From: a bacterium | GTDB taxonomy: Bacteria > Planctomycetota > Phycisphaerae > Phycisphaerales > UBA1924 | Assembly (NCBI GenBank): GCA_024743075.1 | Contig: JANSXG010000011.1 | Coordinates: 1-37,577 of the forward strand | DNA: 37,577 nucleotides | Direction: 5' to 3' | In this document: piece after piece, positions 29,436-37,577 of the stretch | Numbering within the stretch: position 1 is the first letter of the stretch | How the letters are laid out: the number at the start of each line of letters is the position of its first letter | The notes under the pieces: model-generated | Seen by the model: the letters and a program-made list of their open reading frames with translations, nothing else | Told to the model about the DNA's origin: nothing | Database searches by the model: none | Program-made: the position numbers and the translations under genes

Positions 29436-29475
29436 GGGAGAGGGTCGGGGTGAGGGGTCAGCGGCGCAGCCGCTG
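29436..29475 (-). repeat. Copy 2 of the 40-bp interspersed repeat, opposite orientation
   Basis: It is the reverse complement of 22704-22743 with three differences in 40 positions. The hairpin arm CAGCGGC / GCCGCTG is preserved although the loop differs (TGC here read in the same sense, CGT in copy 1), so pairing is kept. It lies 22 bp after the nadA stop codon. The remaining gap 29476-29678 holds only the promoter of the AsmA-like gene. Confidence 0.7.
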
Positions 29476-29622
29476 CCGGATCGTCGGCTCACCACAACTC
29501 TTCTTCGCATTTGCCAATTCCTCAAGGATTGCACGAACCGGCTGCCCGCTGCGGGATTCGCACCAAAGCTGCGAACGCTTCGCGTCGTACTCGCCCTCAA
29601 AAACCCCTCACACCCGGCCCCG

Positions 29623-29628
29623 TACAAT
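29623..29628 (+). promoter_or_regulatory. -10-like TACAAT upstream of the AsmA-like gene
   Basis: TACAAT in GTACAATCTTC lies about 50 nt before the ATG at 29679, leaving a short leader that contains AGGGAG before the start. It has the same extended form as the nadA element. Confidence 0.35.
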
Positions 29629-29678
29629 CTTCTGTCCGGTCGTTCACACCGAGCGCCCGCAGAAGTCAGGGAGCCGCC

Positions 29679-32600
29679 ATGACACACCGCAGCCGCACAC
29701 CCGCGTTCAACCGCCCCGCCCGCCGCGGCGGCATCCTCAAGAAACTGCTCCTCGGCTCGGTCGCCACCGTGCTCCTGCTCGTCATCGCCGTCGCCGTGCT
29801 CGTCCCGATGCTCGCCGGCAACCTGCTCATCCCGCGCATCGAAGCCGCCTCCAGCGACTCCATCGAGGGCAGCGTCCGCATCGACTCCCTCTCCGTCTCC
29901 TGGACCGGCGAGCAGTCCGCGCGCAGCGTCGAACTGCTCGACCCCAATGGCGATGTCGTCGGCCAGGCCGACCTCACTGTGCGGCGCTCGCTGTTCGGTC
30001 TGCTCTCCTCGCCGCGCAACCTCGGCACCGTCGCGCTCTCCGGTTGGATCGAGATCGAGCGCGCCAACGAGTCCGCCCCAACCAACCTCGAGCGCGCCAT
30101 CAAACCCAAGCAACCCGCGCCCACACCCCCACCCACGCAGCAACCGGGCGCAGAGCCGATCACCCTCCCGCCGCTTCGGATGACACTCGACGTCTCCGAC
30201 CTGCGCTTCAGCTACGAACTCGCCGGCAAAAAGATCGGCATCTCCAAACTCGCCATCAAGGGCCCCCTCACCCTCGACGGCCAGACCAACCTCACCATCA
30301 ACGCCGTCCCGACCATCGGCGGCAACGAAACAGCCGGGCGCACAATCACCGCCTCCGTCAAGTCCGGCCCGCTGCTCAACTCGTCGCGTGAACTCACCAT
30401 CGCCGGTTCGGGCCTCGAACTCACCGTCGATGCCAATCTCCCCGGTGAGTACACCTCAATCATCTCCGGCCTGCTCGGCGAACCGGTCGCCACGGCCGGG
30501 GCATCATCCGACTCCATCCGCCTGCGTACGAACATCCGCGAACAGAGCGGGCGCCTCGTCGCCTCTGGCAGTGCCGATGCACTCTCCCTCGAAGGCCCTC
30601 TCCCGCCCGCGCTCATCGCCAGACTCGCGCCCGCCGGCACGCTGCGCATCACCCAGCCCGGCGCGTTCACCCTGCGCACCACGCGCTTCGACCTCCCGGT
30701 CGCGCTCATCACCGCCGGCCTCGACTCCACCGACCTGCGCGACAGCGCGCTCCTGCTCGCGCTCGAAACCCAGCCCGTCGGCGCCACCCTCACCACCGAC
30801 GGCCTGCCCCCCAAGTCTCTCCGCATCGAACCCATCGACCTCCGCTTCGGCAGCGAAAACTTCGCCCAGCGCGCTTTCGTCCAGGGCGACATCCGCGCCC
30901 TCATCGACGACACGCCCGCCGGCACCGTCCTCCTCGACGCACGCGTCGACAACCTCCTCGGGCCCGGCGGCACGCTCGCCGCCATCGCCCAGGTCCGCCC
31001 CGCCGGGCAGATCCGCCTCGTCGACGCCCCCGCCTCGCTCGTCGACTCCTTCACCGCCGGCATCGACGCACTCGGCACCGGCTTCGCCCGCGATGTCTTC
31101 GGCGAAACCATCAACCTCACCCTCGACGCCGAATCCCGCGCCGACCTCGGTTCCGACGACACCGCCCTCGAATCACCCAAACTCGCCCTCTCCATCGACT
31201 CCGCCAACACCACCGTGCGCGCCACCGCCATCCTCGACGGCGACCGCATCGAAGCGCCCGGCGAAGCGCTCTCCATCCAGTCCAGCGCCGGGCGCGGCAT
31301 CCTCACCCGCTTCGCACCCCAGGTCCTCGCCGAGATGGACGCCGAGTCCGCAGCCCAGCGACCCATCGCCCTCACCGTCAGCGCGACCGACCTCACGCTT
31401 ATCCAGGGCACTGACACACCGATCGACCTCGACCGCCTGCGCGCGAACCTCCGCGCCAGCATCGATCGCCAGTCAGCATCCGCCCGCGGCCTCGACCGCA
31501 TCGTTCTCGCCATCGACGCCGCCGCAGGCACCCCGCTCGACATCAACGCCATCGCCACCGGCAATCGAAATGCCGGAGCGCAGAACCCCGGCCCGCAGCC
31601 CTACAACATCACCGCCGACCTCCAACTCGCCGGCCTCAGCGCACTCGCCAGCGCAGCCAACCCGCTCCGCGCCCGAGGCGTGCGCACCGACGGCACCATC
31701 ACCGTCATCGGCGCCCCCGTCCAAAGCATCGAGCAGCTCACCGGCCTCGACCCGCAGACGCTCACCGAAGCCCTCGGCGATCGCCTCGACGGCACCATCA
31801 CCCTCGCCTCCGCGACCGATGCCAACATCGCCACACTCGACTTCGAAACACCCACCACGAGCCTCGACGCCGAATTCCGCCTCGCCGGAACCGTGCTCAC
31901 CTCGACCCGACCGCTCAGCATCGCCTCGCGCGAGCCGCAGCGTCTGCTCGACGGCTTCGATCTCCGCGCCATCACCATCAACGACCAGACCGCCATCCGC
32001 ATCGCCGGGCCGGCCGATTTCCGCGCCACCGTCGAAGACATCGAACTCGATCTCGATCGCCTCGACGGCGTGAACACCATCGTCTCGGGCATCGGAAGCG
32101 CATCGATCAACGCGCCTGGCCTCGAACTCGTCGGCCCCGACGGACAGCGAGAGACCTACACCACCCTCAGCGCCACCCTCATCACCGAAGACGACACCCT
32201 CCACGCTCAGATCACCGGCCAGACCAACATCCAGGCCACCCTGAGCGCCGCCGCCTCCCTCCCCCTCAACCAACTCCTCGACAGCCCCGACCCCATCGCC
32301 CTCGCCGGCGCCGCCCAGCGCACTCTCACCGCATCCATCACCGCACCCGCCTGGCTCGCCGGCGCCCTCGCGCCCGAGCAGGCCCCCACCATCAATGCCG
32401 CACTCGCCGGCGAACCCGTCTCCATCACCATCGAGCCCATCGGCGAGGCCTCGGGCATCACCGTCCGCTCCGGCGAAACCGTCATCCTCACGCAGGCCAC
32501 CCTCCGCCCCGACGCCGTCGCGCTCGATGAAACCAACGGGCGCATCCGCGCCACGCCCGAGCGCCTCCGCAACATCCTCGCCGCGCTCTCCGAAGACCAG

Positions 32601-34448
32601 GCTGCGCCGTCCTACTCCCTCGCCTCGCCCGCCACCCTCGACCTCCGCGTCGACCCGATCACGATCCCCATGGGCGAAGGCGCCTCCTTCGACCTCGCCG
32701 GTCTCACCGCCAGCGCCACCCTCGAAGGCGACGCCGTCGTCACCGGCGTCCTCGAGCGCGACGGCGCGCCACGCGACATCGGCATCCGCGCCGGCAGTGC
32801 GCGCATCGCCTTCGCCGACGCCGGCCCCACCATCGAAGCTTCGGCCAGCGCCTTCGACCCCTCCAAGCCCGCCACCCCCCTCGGCGCGCTCACCGCGCGC
32901 ATCGATCCCGGCGCCCGCTTCGACATCCGCCTCAATCAGGCCCGCCCACGCGCCATCGACGCCTGGCTCGCCGGCAAGCCCACCACCGACGGCCCGCTCG
33001 CCCTCACTTTCGGCGACTCGCTCAACCTCCGCGCCCAGACCCGCACCGTCACCGGCCTGCCGGCCGGCACCGACCGCATTGAGATCGGTGTCGAGTCGCC
33101 GCGCATGAACACGCGCCTGCTCGCCAACCGCTCCGAAACCCGCATCGCCCTCGCCGAACCCTTTGAAGTCGCGTGGACGCTCGCGCCCGCTATGTTCGAT
33201 GAACTCATCGCCCCCGTCATCGCCGACACCGAGGGCTCGCAGCTCCGCCTGCGCGAGGCCGCCCCCGCCGCCGTCGCCATCCGCTCCTTCTCGATCGACA
33301 AGCGCGATGGCGCCTTCGACCCCGCCACCGCTCGCATCGACGCGCAGTTCGGCATGATCAACGCCAACTTCGACGCCGTCCTCGGCGAACCCGGCGCAAC
33401 GCAGACCGTCCGCCCCATCAACCTCGACCGCGTCCAAGGGGCCATCACCCGTACCGCCGCCGAATCGGAAGAACCCATCCGCTTCAACCTGGAATCCCTC
33501 GACCAGAACAACGACCCGCGATTCACCGTCGAGGGCCAGCTCAACACCGCCGCCTCACCCGGCACCAACCGCCTCTCCGCCACCGCCTCCGGCGACATCC
33601 CCACCGCCCTCATCGACGTCCTCGCCGGCCAGCGAGGCCTCCTCGTCGCCGGCATCGGCGACACCGTCCGCGTCTCCGCACAGGCCGACAACGTCACCGC
33701 CGATCGCACCCAGGGCAAGCTCACCGCCACCGTTCAGGCCCTCCGCGCAGAGGCCGCGGCGTTCGGTCGCTTCGAAAACGGCGCCCTGATCCTCGGCGAC
33801 GGCACCGCCTCACGCACCAACGTCACCCTCAGCGAGATCACACCCGAACTCAGCCGTCGCGTCTTCGAACCGCTCTTCCCGCTCCTGCGCAACTTCGAGA
33901 AGTCGCGCACCGAGCAGCCCACCATGATCACCGTCACCAGCGCCGGGCTCTCCATCCCGACCGACGGCGACCTCACCAAGCTCAACGGCAACATCAACCT
34001 CAACCTCGGCTCAGTCCGCTTCGAAGCGGGCGATCTCCTCTCCGCAGCCCTCAACGCCACCGCCAACCGAACCGCGGGTCAACTCGGTCAGTCCGTCCCG
34101 CCCGTGCTCGTCCGCTTCAACGCCGGCGTCGCCACCTACGACGCCGTCGACATCCCCTTCGGCGACTTTACCCTCCGCACCCGCGGCACGATCGACCTCG
34201 TCAACCGCCGGATGGACGTGCTCGTCCTGCTCCCCCTCGACTTCATCGGGGGCGACTTCAAGCGCGCCGCCCAGCAGTTCCCACTGCTCAACCAGCTCGC
34301 CGCCGTCCCGCTCCGCGCCCGAGGCGAAATCGGCAAGGCCAAACTGGAACTCGACCCCAACGCCATCGAAGAAATCATCCCCGGCGCACTCGAACGGAAT
34401 CTCAACGACCTGCTCAACCGAGGCCTGCAGGAACTCTTCCGACGCTGA
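29679..34448 (+). CDS. Large AsmA/TamB-like envelope protein, 1589 aa
   Basis: The ATG follows AGGGAG. A basic N-terminus (RPARRGGILKK) is followed by one membrane helix (about 23-46, LLLGSVATVLLLVIAVAVLV) and then about 1500 residues of repeating beta strands. These have Leu/Ile alternation and many D-L-x-L, R-x-T and G-x-I motifs, typical of the beta-groove AsmA-like family that bridges the envelope and carries lipids or helps outer-membrane assembly. Near the end, the segment running from GDFTLRTRGTIDLVNRRMDV into LLPLDFIGG, with PLRARGEIGKAKLELDP after it, resembles the AsmA C-terminal region. Pro-rich linker PTPPPTQQP lies near residue 150. It is a solitary gene with its own promoter and ends at a bidirectional terminator. 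Confidence 0.8.
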   Translation: MTHRSRTPAFNRPARRGGILKKLLLGSVATVLLLVIAVAVLVPMLAGNLLIPRIEAASSDSIEGSVRIDSLSVSWTGEQSARSVELLDPNGDVVGQADLTVRRSLFGLLSSPRNLGTVALSGWIEIERANESAPTNLERAIKPKQPAPTPPPTQQPGAEPITLPPLRMTLDVSDLRFSYELAGKKIGISKLAIKGPLTLDGQTNLTINAVPTIGGNETAGRTITASVKSGPLLNSSRELTIAGSGLELTVDANLPGEYTSIISGLLGEPVATAGASSDSIRLRTNIREQSGRLVASGSADALSLEGPLPPALIARLAPAGTLRITQPGAFTLRTTRFDLPVALITAGLDSTDLRDSALLLALETQPVGATLTTDGLPPKSLRIEPIDLRFGSENFAQRAFVQGDIRALIDDTPAGTVLLDARVDNLLGPGGTLAAIAQVRPAGQIRLVDAPASLVDSFTAGIDALGTGFARDVFGETINLTLDAESRADLGSDDTALESPKLALSIDSANTTVRATAILDGDRIEAPGEALSIQSSAGRGILTRFAPQVLAEMDAESAAQRPIALTVSATDLTLIQGTDTPIDLDRLRANLRASIDRQSASARGLDRIVLAIDAAAGTPLDINAIATGNRNAGAQNPGPQPYNITADLQLAGLSALASAANPLRARGVRTDGTITVIGAPVQSIEQLTGLDPQTLTEALGDRLDGTITLASATDANIATLDFETPTTSLDAEFRLAGTVLTSTRPLSIASREPQRLLDGFDLRAITINDQTAIRIAGPADFRATVEDIELDLDRLDGVNTIVSGIGSASINAPGLELVGPDGQRETYTTLSATLITEDDTLHAQITGQTNIQATLSAAASLPLNQLLDSPDPIALAGAAQRTLTASITAPAWLAGALAPEQAPTINAALAGEPVSITIEPIGEASGITVRSGETVILTQATLRPDAVALDETNGRIRATPERLRNILAALSEDQAAPSYSLASPATLDLRVDPITIPMGEGASFDLAGLTASATLEGDAVVTGVLERDGAPRDIGIRAGSARIAFADAGPTIEASASAFDPSKPATPLGALTARIDPGARFDIRLNQARPRAIDAWLAGKPTTDGPLALTFGDSLNLRAQTRTVTGLPAGTDRIEIGVESPRMNTRLLANRSETRIALAEPFEVAWTLAPAMFDELIAPVIADTEGSQLRLREAAPAAVAIRSFSIDKRDGAFDPATARIDAQFGMINANFDAVLGEPGATQTVRPINLDRVQGAITRTAAESEEPIRFNLESLDQNNDPRFTVEGQLNTAASPGTNRLSATASGDIPTALIDVLAGQRGLLVAGIGDTVRVSAQADNVTADRTQGKLTATVQALRAEAAAFGRFENGALILGDGTASRTNVTLSEITPELSRRVFEPLFPLLRNFEKSRTEQPTMITVTSAGLSIPTDGDLTKLNGNINLNLGSVRFEAGDLLSAALNATANRTAGQLGQSVPPVLVRFNAGVATYDAVDIPFGDFTLRTRGTIDLVNRRMDVLVLLPLDFIGGDFKRAAQQFPLLNQLAAVPLRARGEIGKAKLELDPNAIEEIIPGALERNLNDLLNRGLQELFRR

Positions 34449-34465
34449 TCGCGCAAAAACAAGAG

Positions 34466-34485
34466 CCCGGAGCGCGAGCTCCGGG
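34466..34485. terminator. Bidirectional terminator between convergent genes
   Basis: A perfect 8-bp stem CCCGGAGC (34466-34473) / GCTCCGGG (34478-34485) has the tetraloop GCGA. On the plus strand TACTCCTTCTTT follows; on the minus strand CTCTTGTTTTTG follows. It ends both the AsmA-like gene (stop 34448) and the helicase (stop 34552). Confidence 0.8.
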
Positions 34486-34551
34486 TACTCCTTCTTTACA
34501 TCTACTTGCATCGTCCAAACCGGTACTCGGAATCAACGCTCCGGGCGCCTC

Positions 34552-36225
34552 TTACCGCCCCCGACTGATCTTCCCGCCCATCCGCCGAGGCGGGAGCTTC
34601 GTCGGCACCACGCCGCCCGGGAACTTGCTCGCGTCGACCTTTTCCTTCGACGCCGGCACTTCCGGCGCAGCGCTCTTGTAGCGGTTCTTCGAGGTCAGCG
34701 CCTCGCGACGCTGCTTCTCGCGCGAACGCTGCTCCTCCACATCCGCGGGCAGCGGCCCCGGCTTGAAGTCGTCGTAGGTGCGCGCCGGAACGTGCGTGTT
34801 CGCCAGCTGCTCCACCTGCGTGAGCAAGTCGCCCTGGTCCGGGCTCACGAAGCTGAACGCCACACCGCCCCGACCCGCACGAGCCGTGCGACCGATCCGG
34901 TGCACGTAGATCTCCGGGTCCTCGGGCAGGTCGAAGTTGATCACATGGGTGATACCGTCGACGTCCAGACCGCGCGCCGCGAGGTCCGACGCCACCAGGA
35001 TGTGCAGCTCACCCGCGTGCAGCTGCTCCATGATCCGGTTCCGCTTGCCCTGGGGCAGGTCGCCGTGGATCGCCGCCGCGTTGATGCCCGCGCGCGACAG
35101 CCCGTCGGTGATCTTGTCCACCGTCCGCTTCATGCGGCAGAACACGAGCGCCAGTTCCGGCTGCTCCTTCTTGATCACATGACGCAAGAGCCGGCTCTTG
35201 TCCCACGGCTCCACCGTGAAGTAGTACTGGTCCACCAGCGACACCGTCAGCGAACCGCCGACCGTCTCCAGCCGCTCGGCGTCTTTCTTCATGAACGCGC
35301 GACCCAGCGACTCGATCTCCGGGCTGATCGTTGCCGACACGAACACCGTCTGGTGCGCGCCCTTGATGCCCGACAGGATCTTGCGGATGTCGTCGCGGAA
35401 GCCGATGTCCAGCATCCGGTCCACCTCGTCGAGCACCACGAACCGGATGTTGTCCTGGTTCAGGTAGCCCCGACCGATCATGTCCATGTACCGGCCCGGC
35501 GTCGCCACGATGATCTCGGGGTTCTTCGCCAGACTCTTCGCCTGCGTGTCGATCTTCTGACCGCCATACACCGTCACCATCTTCAGGGGCGTGTACTTCG
35601 CGAAGCTCCTCAGCTCGTCGGTGATCTGGATCGCCAGCTCACGCGTCGGCGCGAGGATCACCGCCTGGAACGGCAACGCACGGATGCAGTTGTTGATCAC
35701 CGGCAGGCCGAACGCCGCCGTCTTGCCCGAACCCGTCCGCGACTGACCGAGCACGTCCTTGCCAGCCAGCACCAGCGGCACCATTTCGGCCTGAATCTTC
35801 GTCGGGCTCTTGAAGCCCAGATCGTCCAGCGCCTTCCGGACCGTGTTCCGCAGGCCGATGTCCGCGAACGACTTGCCCGCGAAGATCTCCTCCCACTTCT
35901 TGTCCGTCTTGCCACCCGGCTTGCGCTCGCCCTTCTCAGAGGACGAGTCATCCGCCTTCTTGGCGGGCTTCGGCTCCGACACGCTCGCCTCGGCCTCCGG
36001 CTTCTCGGCGCTCTTCTTGAGGTCGCGCTTCTTCCGTGTCGTCTTCTTGCGAGTCGGCTTCGAGTCATCCTGAGATTTCGATGTCGACTCAGACTTCGCC
36101 TTGGCAGCGGGCTTCACCGCGCCTTGCGTCTGCGCGAGCACAGACGCCGGCGCCTTCTTCGGCGTGCGCTTGCTCGTGCGTTTGCGGGATGTCGACGGGC
36201 GCGGATCGGGTGTGGTCTCGCTCAT
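34552..36225 (-). CDS. DEAD-box-family RNA helicase with DEVD box and KS-rich N-terminus, 557 aa
   Basis: All helicase motifs are in order: SRTGSGKT (162-169, motif I), PTREL (193-197), TPGR (242-245), DEVD (266-269, replacing DEAD), SAT (297-299), CRMKRTVDKI, IHGDLPQG, SDLAARGLDV and HRIGRTARAG (442-451). The bacterial RhlE/CshA-like core ends near 490, and a basic tail (KNRYKS onward) follows. Residues 1-110 are Lys/Ser/Ala/Glu-rich and probably disordered, and may bind RNA. ATP-driven unwinding of short RNA duplexes in ribosome biogenesis, mRNA decay or cold adaptation is the family role. ATG 36225 is preferred to earlier in-frame codons because the reading upstream loses the pattern. Confidence 0.92.
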   Translation of the reverse strand: MSETTPDPRPSTSRKRTSKRTPKKAPASVLAQTQGAVKPAAKAKSESTSKSQDDSKPTRKKTTRKKRDLKKSAEKPEAEASVSEPKPAKKADDSSSEKGERKPGGKTDKKWEEIFAGKSFADIGLRNTVRKALDDLGFKSPTKIQAEMVPLVLAGKDVLGQSRTGSGKTAAFGLPVINNCIRALPFQAVILAPTRELAIQITDELRSFAKYTPLKMVTVYGGQKIDTQAKSLAKNPEIIVATPGRYMDMIGRGYLNQDNIRFVVLDEVDRMLDIGFRDDIRKILSGIKGAHQTVFVSATISPEIESLGRAFMKKDAERLETVGGSLTVSLVDQYYFTVEPWDKSRLLRHVIKKEQPELALVFCRMKRTVDKITDGLSRAGINAAAIHGDLPQGKRNRIMEQLHAGELHILVASDLAARGLDVDGITHVINFDLPEDPEIYVHRIGRTARAGRGGVAFSFVSPDQGDLLTQVEQLANTHVPARTYDDFKPGPLPADVEEQRSREKQRREALTSKNRYKSAAPEVPASKEKVDASKFPGGVVPTKLPPRRMGGKISRGR

Positions 36226-36391
36226 GGTGCGATCAAAGTTCCTGGCGAGGGTCCCGCGGCGGATCCAAAGCATCAACCCTGCACCGATCAACACAATCGG
36301 CAAAGGAGCGGTGCTGCAAACCTGCTCGCAAGAGGGACATCCCGGCGACCCGCCAGTTGGCGATCTGTCCGGGGGAACCCCGCTCGTGTGG

Positions 36392-36397
36392 TAGAAT
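36392..36397 (+). promoter_or_regulatory. -10-like TAGAAT in the divergent gap upstream of alr
   Basis: TAGAAT at 36392-36397 reads rightward toward the 47-aa frame and alanine racemase; no -35 is evident. It could serve both. The gap 36226-36441 holds no gene on either strand. Confidence 0.3.
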
Positions 36398-36441
36398 CCG
36401 GCTGGCGTGTCGGCCCCGTGCCGCCCGGACTCGGTCGTGTG

Positions 36442-36585
36442 ATGAAATCGTATAACTTGGCAATATGTCCGTTCATTCGGCGATCGGCCGCGACCGCCGG
36501 TTTCGGGCTTGATTCCACGCCCGAGCAGTTGATCGTAGGGCATCCAAAGGGCCGATACAACTTGAGGCGACCCCTGTCCGCCTGA
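36442..36585 (+). CDS. Possible small protein, 47 aa
   Basis: ATG 36442 opens a 48-codon frame ending at TGA 36583-36585. The product begins MKSYNLAICPFIRRSAATAG and ends with PKGRYNLRRPLSA, basic and aromatic, with no membrane segment. It has no Shine-Dalgarno and GC at codon third positions is about two-thirds, lower than in sure genes. It lies 30 bp before alr on the same strand, 45 bp after a -10-like hexamer. The family is not recognised. It could be a real small gene or a leader of the alr transcript. Confidence 0.4.
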   Translation: MKSYNLAICPFIRRSAATAGFGLDSTPEQLIVGHPKGRYNLRRPLSA

Positions 36586-36615
36586 ATTCCAGCATCGACA
36601 AGGAATCGGCCCTCC

Positions 36616-37577
36616 GTGAGCGGGACCAGCGTTATCGAAGTCGATCTCACCGCCCTCGAGCGGAACCTCGCCGTCGTGCGCGGCGTGCTGTCCCGCGGCC
36701 TCGACGACGATTCCGGCTCCTCAGCCACACCCCCCGGCGTCTGCGCCGTCCTCAAGGCCGACGGCTACGGCCTCGGCGCCGTCCGACTCGCCAAACGCCT
36801 CAGCGCCCCCAAGGCCACCCGCCCCGTCGAGATGATCGCCGTCTACACCCCCGACGAAGCCCGCGAACTCGTCGAAGCCGCGATCCCCACACCAATCCTC
36901 GTCCTCATGCCCGTCGCCGGCTTCGACCGCCACGACCCCCTTTACCACGCCCTCAGCAAGGGCCAGATCCACCTCACCGTCCACGACCGCGACAACCTCG
37001 ACGCCATCGCACGCACCGCCGAACACCTCGGCACCACCCTCCCCGTCCACCTCAAGATCGACACCGGTATGTCCCGCGGCGGCGCACCACCACGCCAGGC
37101 CGGAGCCCTCCTCGGCAAAATCGCCGAACACCCCCGCCTCCGCCTCGCCGGCGTCTTCACCCATTTCGCCTCCGCCGACTCCAGCGCGGAAATGACCCGC
37201 GACCAGGCCCTCTCGTTCGTCAACGTCCTCCGACTCAACGAAGCGCGCCTCCCCGCAGACTGCCTTATCCACGAGGCCAACTCTTTCGCCTCCTTCCGAA
37301 GCGCCGCCCTGCACGGCGACATGGTCCGCATCGGTCTCGCCCTGCTCGGCTACTCCGCCGAAGCCATGGCCGCCGACGACCGATTCGAGTTCCGCGACGC
37401 CGCGCAGCAGCTCACTCCGGTCATGCGCTGGACCTCCACGGTCGTGCAGACCAAGTCGGTCGCCCCCGGCACCCCCGTCGGCTACGGCTCGGTTTGGACC
37501 GCCCCCCGACGCTCGCGTTCCTCGCACGACGGCGACACCCGCCTCGCCATCGTCCCCGTGGGCTACGCCGACGGCTA
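36616..37577 (+). CDS. alr: Alanine racemase, N-terminal 320 codons, 3' end beyond window
   Basis: The enzyme interconverts L- and D-alanine for peptidoglycan through pyridoxal phosphate. The PLP lysine is Lys47 in VLKADGYGLG. Further family marks are the barrel strands HLKIDTGMSRGG, GVFTHFASAD and the RIGLALLGY region, and near the edge VGYGSVW and VGYADG (315-320), after which the window ends. No stop is reached. The start is GTG 36616 with AAGGA about 15 nt upstream, a weak site. The protein begins with the usual E-V-D-L-x-A-L-x-x-N-L form (IEVDLTALERNL). A full-length alr is near 370 aa, so about 50 residues are missing. Confidence 0.92.
   Translation, partial: MSGTSVIEVDLTALERNLAVVRGVLSRGLDDDSGSSATPPGVCAVLKADGYGLGAVRLAKRLSAPKATRPVEMIAVYTPDEARELVEAAIPTPILVLMPVAGFDRHDPLYHALSKGQIHLTVHDRDNLDAIARTAEHLGTTLPVHLKIDTGMSRGGAPPRQAGALLGKIAEHPRLRLAGVFTHFASADSSAEMTRDQALSFVNVLRLNEARLPADCLIHEANSFASFRSAALHGDMVRIGLALLGYSAEAMAADDRFEFRDAAQQLTPVMRWTSTVVQTKSVAPGTPVGYGSVWTAPRRSRSSHDGDTRLAIVPVGYADG

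Noticed and set aside
28062-30143. A 693-codon minus-strand open frame across nadA
   Set aside because: Gly/Asp/Val-rich antisense shadow of nadA and the start of the AsmA-like gene, with no recognisable domain.
31473-33437. A 654-codon minus-strand open frame within the AsmA-like gene
   Set aside because: Extremely Gly/Glu/Asp-rich shadow caused by high third-position GC. No start signal; the plus-strand protein is coherent over its full length.

Overview
The window is high-GC DNA (roughly two-thirds G+C by eye). It appears to be a chromosomal segment of a planctomycete-like bacterium, probably of the Phycisphaerae type. That placement is an inference from the gene mix: a VPLPA/PEP-CTERM-like sorted protein, a membrane protein with a CxxCGYDL...CPEC zinc ribbon, an RRM protein with a glycine-rich tail, and many small lipoproteins of unknown function. 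No rRNA or tRNA gene is present to confirm it.

Bases 1-18142 are a one-directional virion-structure module, entered in progress at the left edge. The order is: end of a small membrane protein, hairpin, two accessory proteins (172 aa; 140 aa membrane/coiled coil), small terminase, large terminase, portal, Mu-F-like minor head protein, scaffold-like protein, SU10-like major capsid protein, strong intrinsic terminator, SAP/HeH-like small protein, connector, closure-like and HK97-gp10-like proteins, a 322-aa protein, tube-like protein, a probable assembly protein, a very short tape measure (344 aa), two large tail or baseplate proteins, a 309-aa protein with 19 cysteines, and an 81-aa zinc-ribbon protein. 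Most neighbours overlap by ATGA, GTGA or TGATG, so the run reads as one translationally coupled operon. The head genes resemble those of Mu-like phages, but no contractile sheath is visible, so the particle is probably siphovirus-like with a short tail. No integrase, repressor, replication or certain lysis gene is seen. A prophage, a remnant and a gene-transfer-agent-like domesticated particle all remain possible.

Bases 18143-37577 are ordinary chromosome. They hold a small membrane protein with a histidine-phosphatase lipoprotein, a secreted LTPEQ-type protein (minus strand), a structured-RNA candidate upstream of the VPLPA-type gene, a YdcZ-type DMT transporter, and the RRM/RGG protein with a structured leader. 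Then come an HD-domain protein coupled to a zinc-ribbon membrane protein (minus), three small minus-strand genes, a YtoQ protein divergent from a class I methyltransferase, a Ca2+/Na+ antiporter, quinolinate synthase (nadA), a 1589-aa AsmA/TamB-like envelope protein, a DEVD-box RNA helicase (minus), a possible 47-aa gene, and alanine racemase running off the right edge.

Recurring non-coding themes are GC-rich intrinsic terminators, a 40-bp interspersed inverted-repeat element present twice in opposite orientation, and -10-like hexamers lying only 5-6 nt before several start codons, which suggests leaderless mRNAs.
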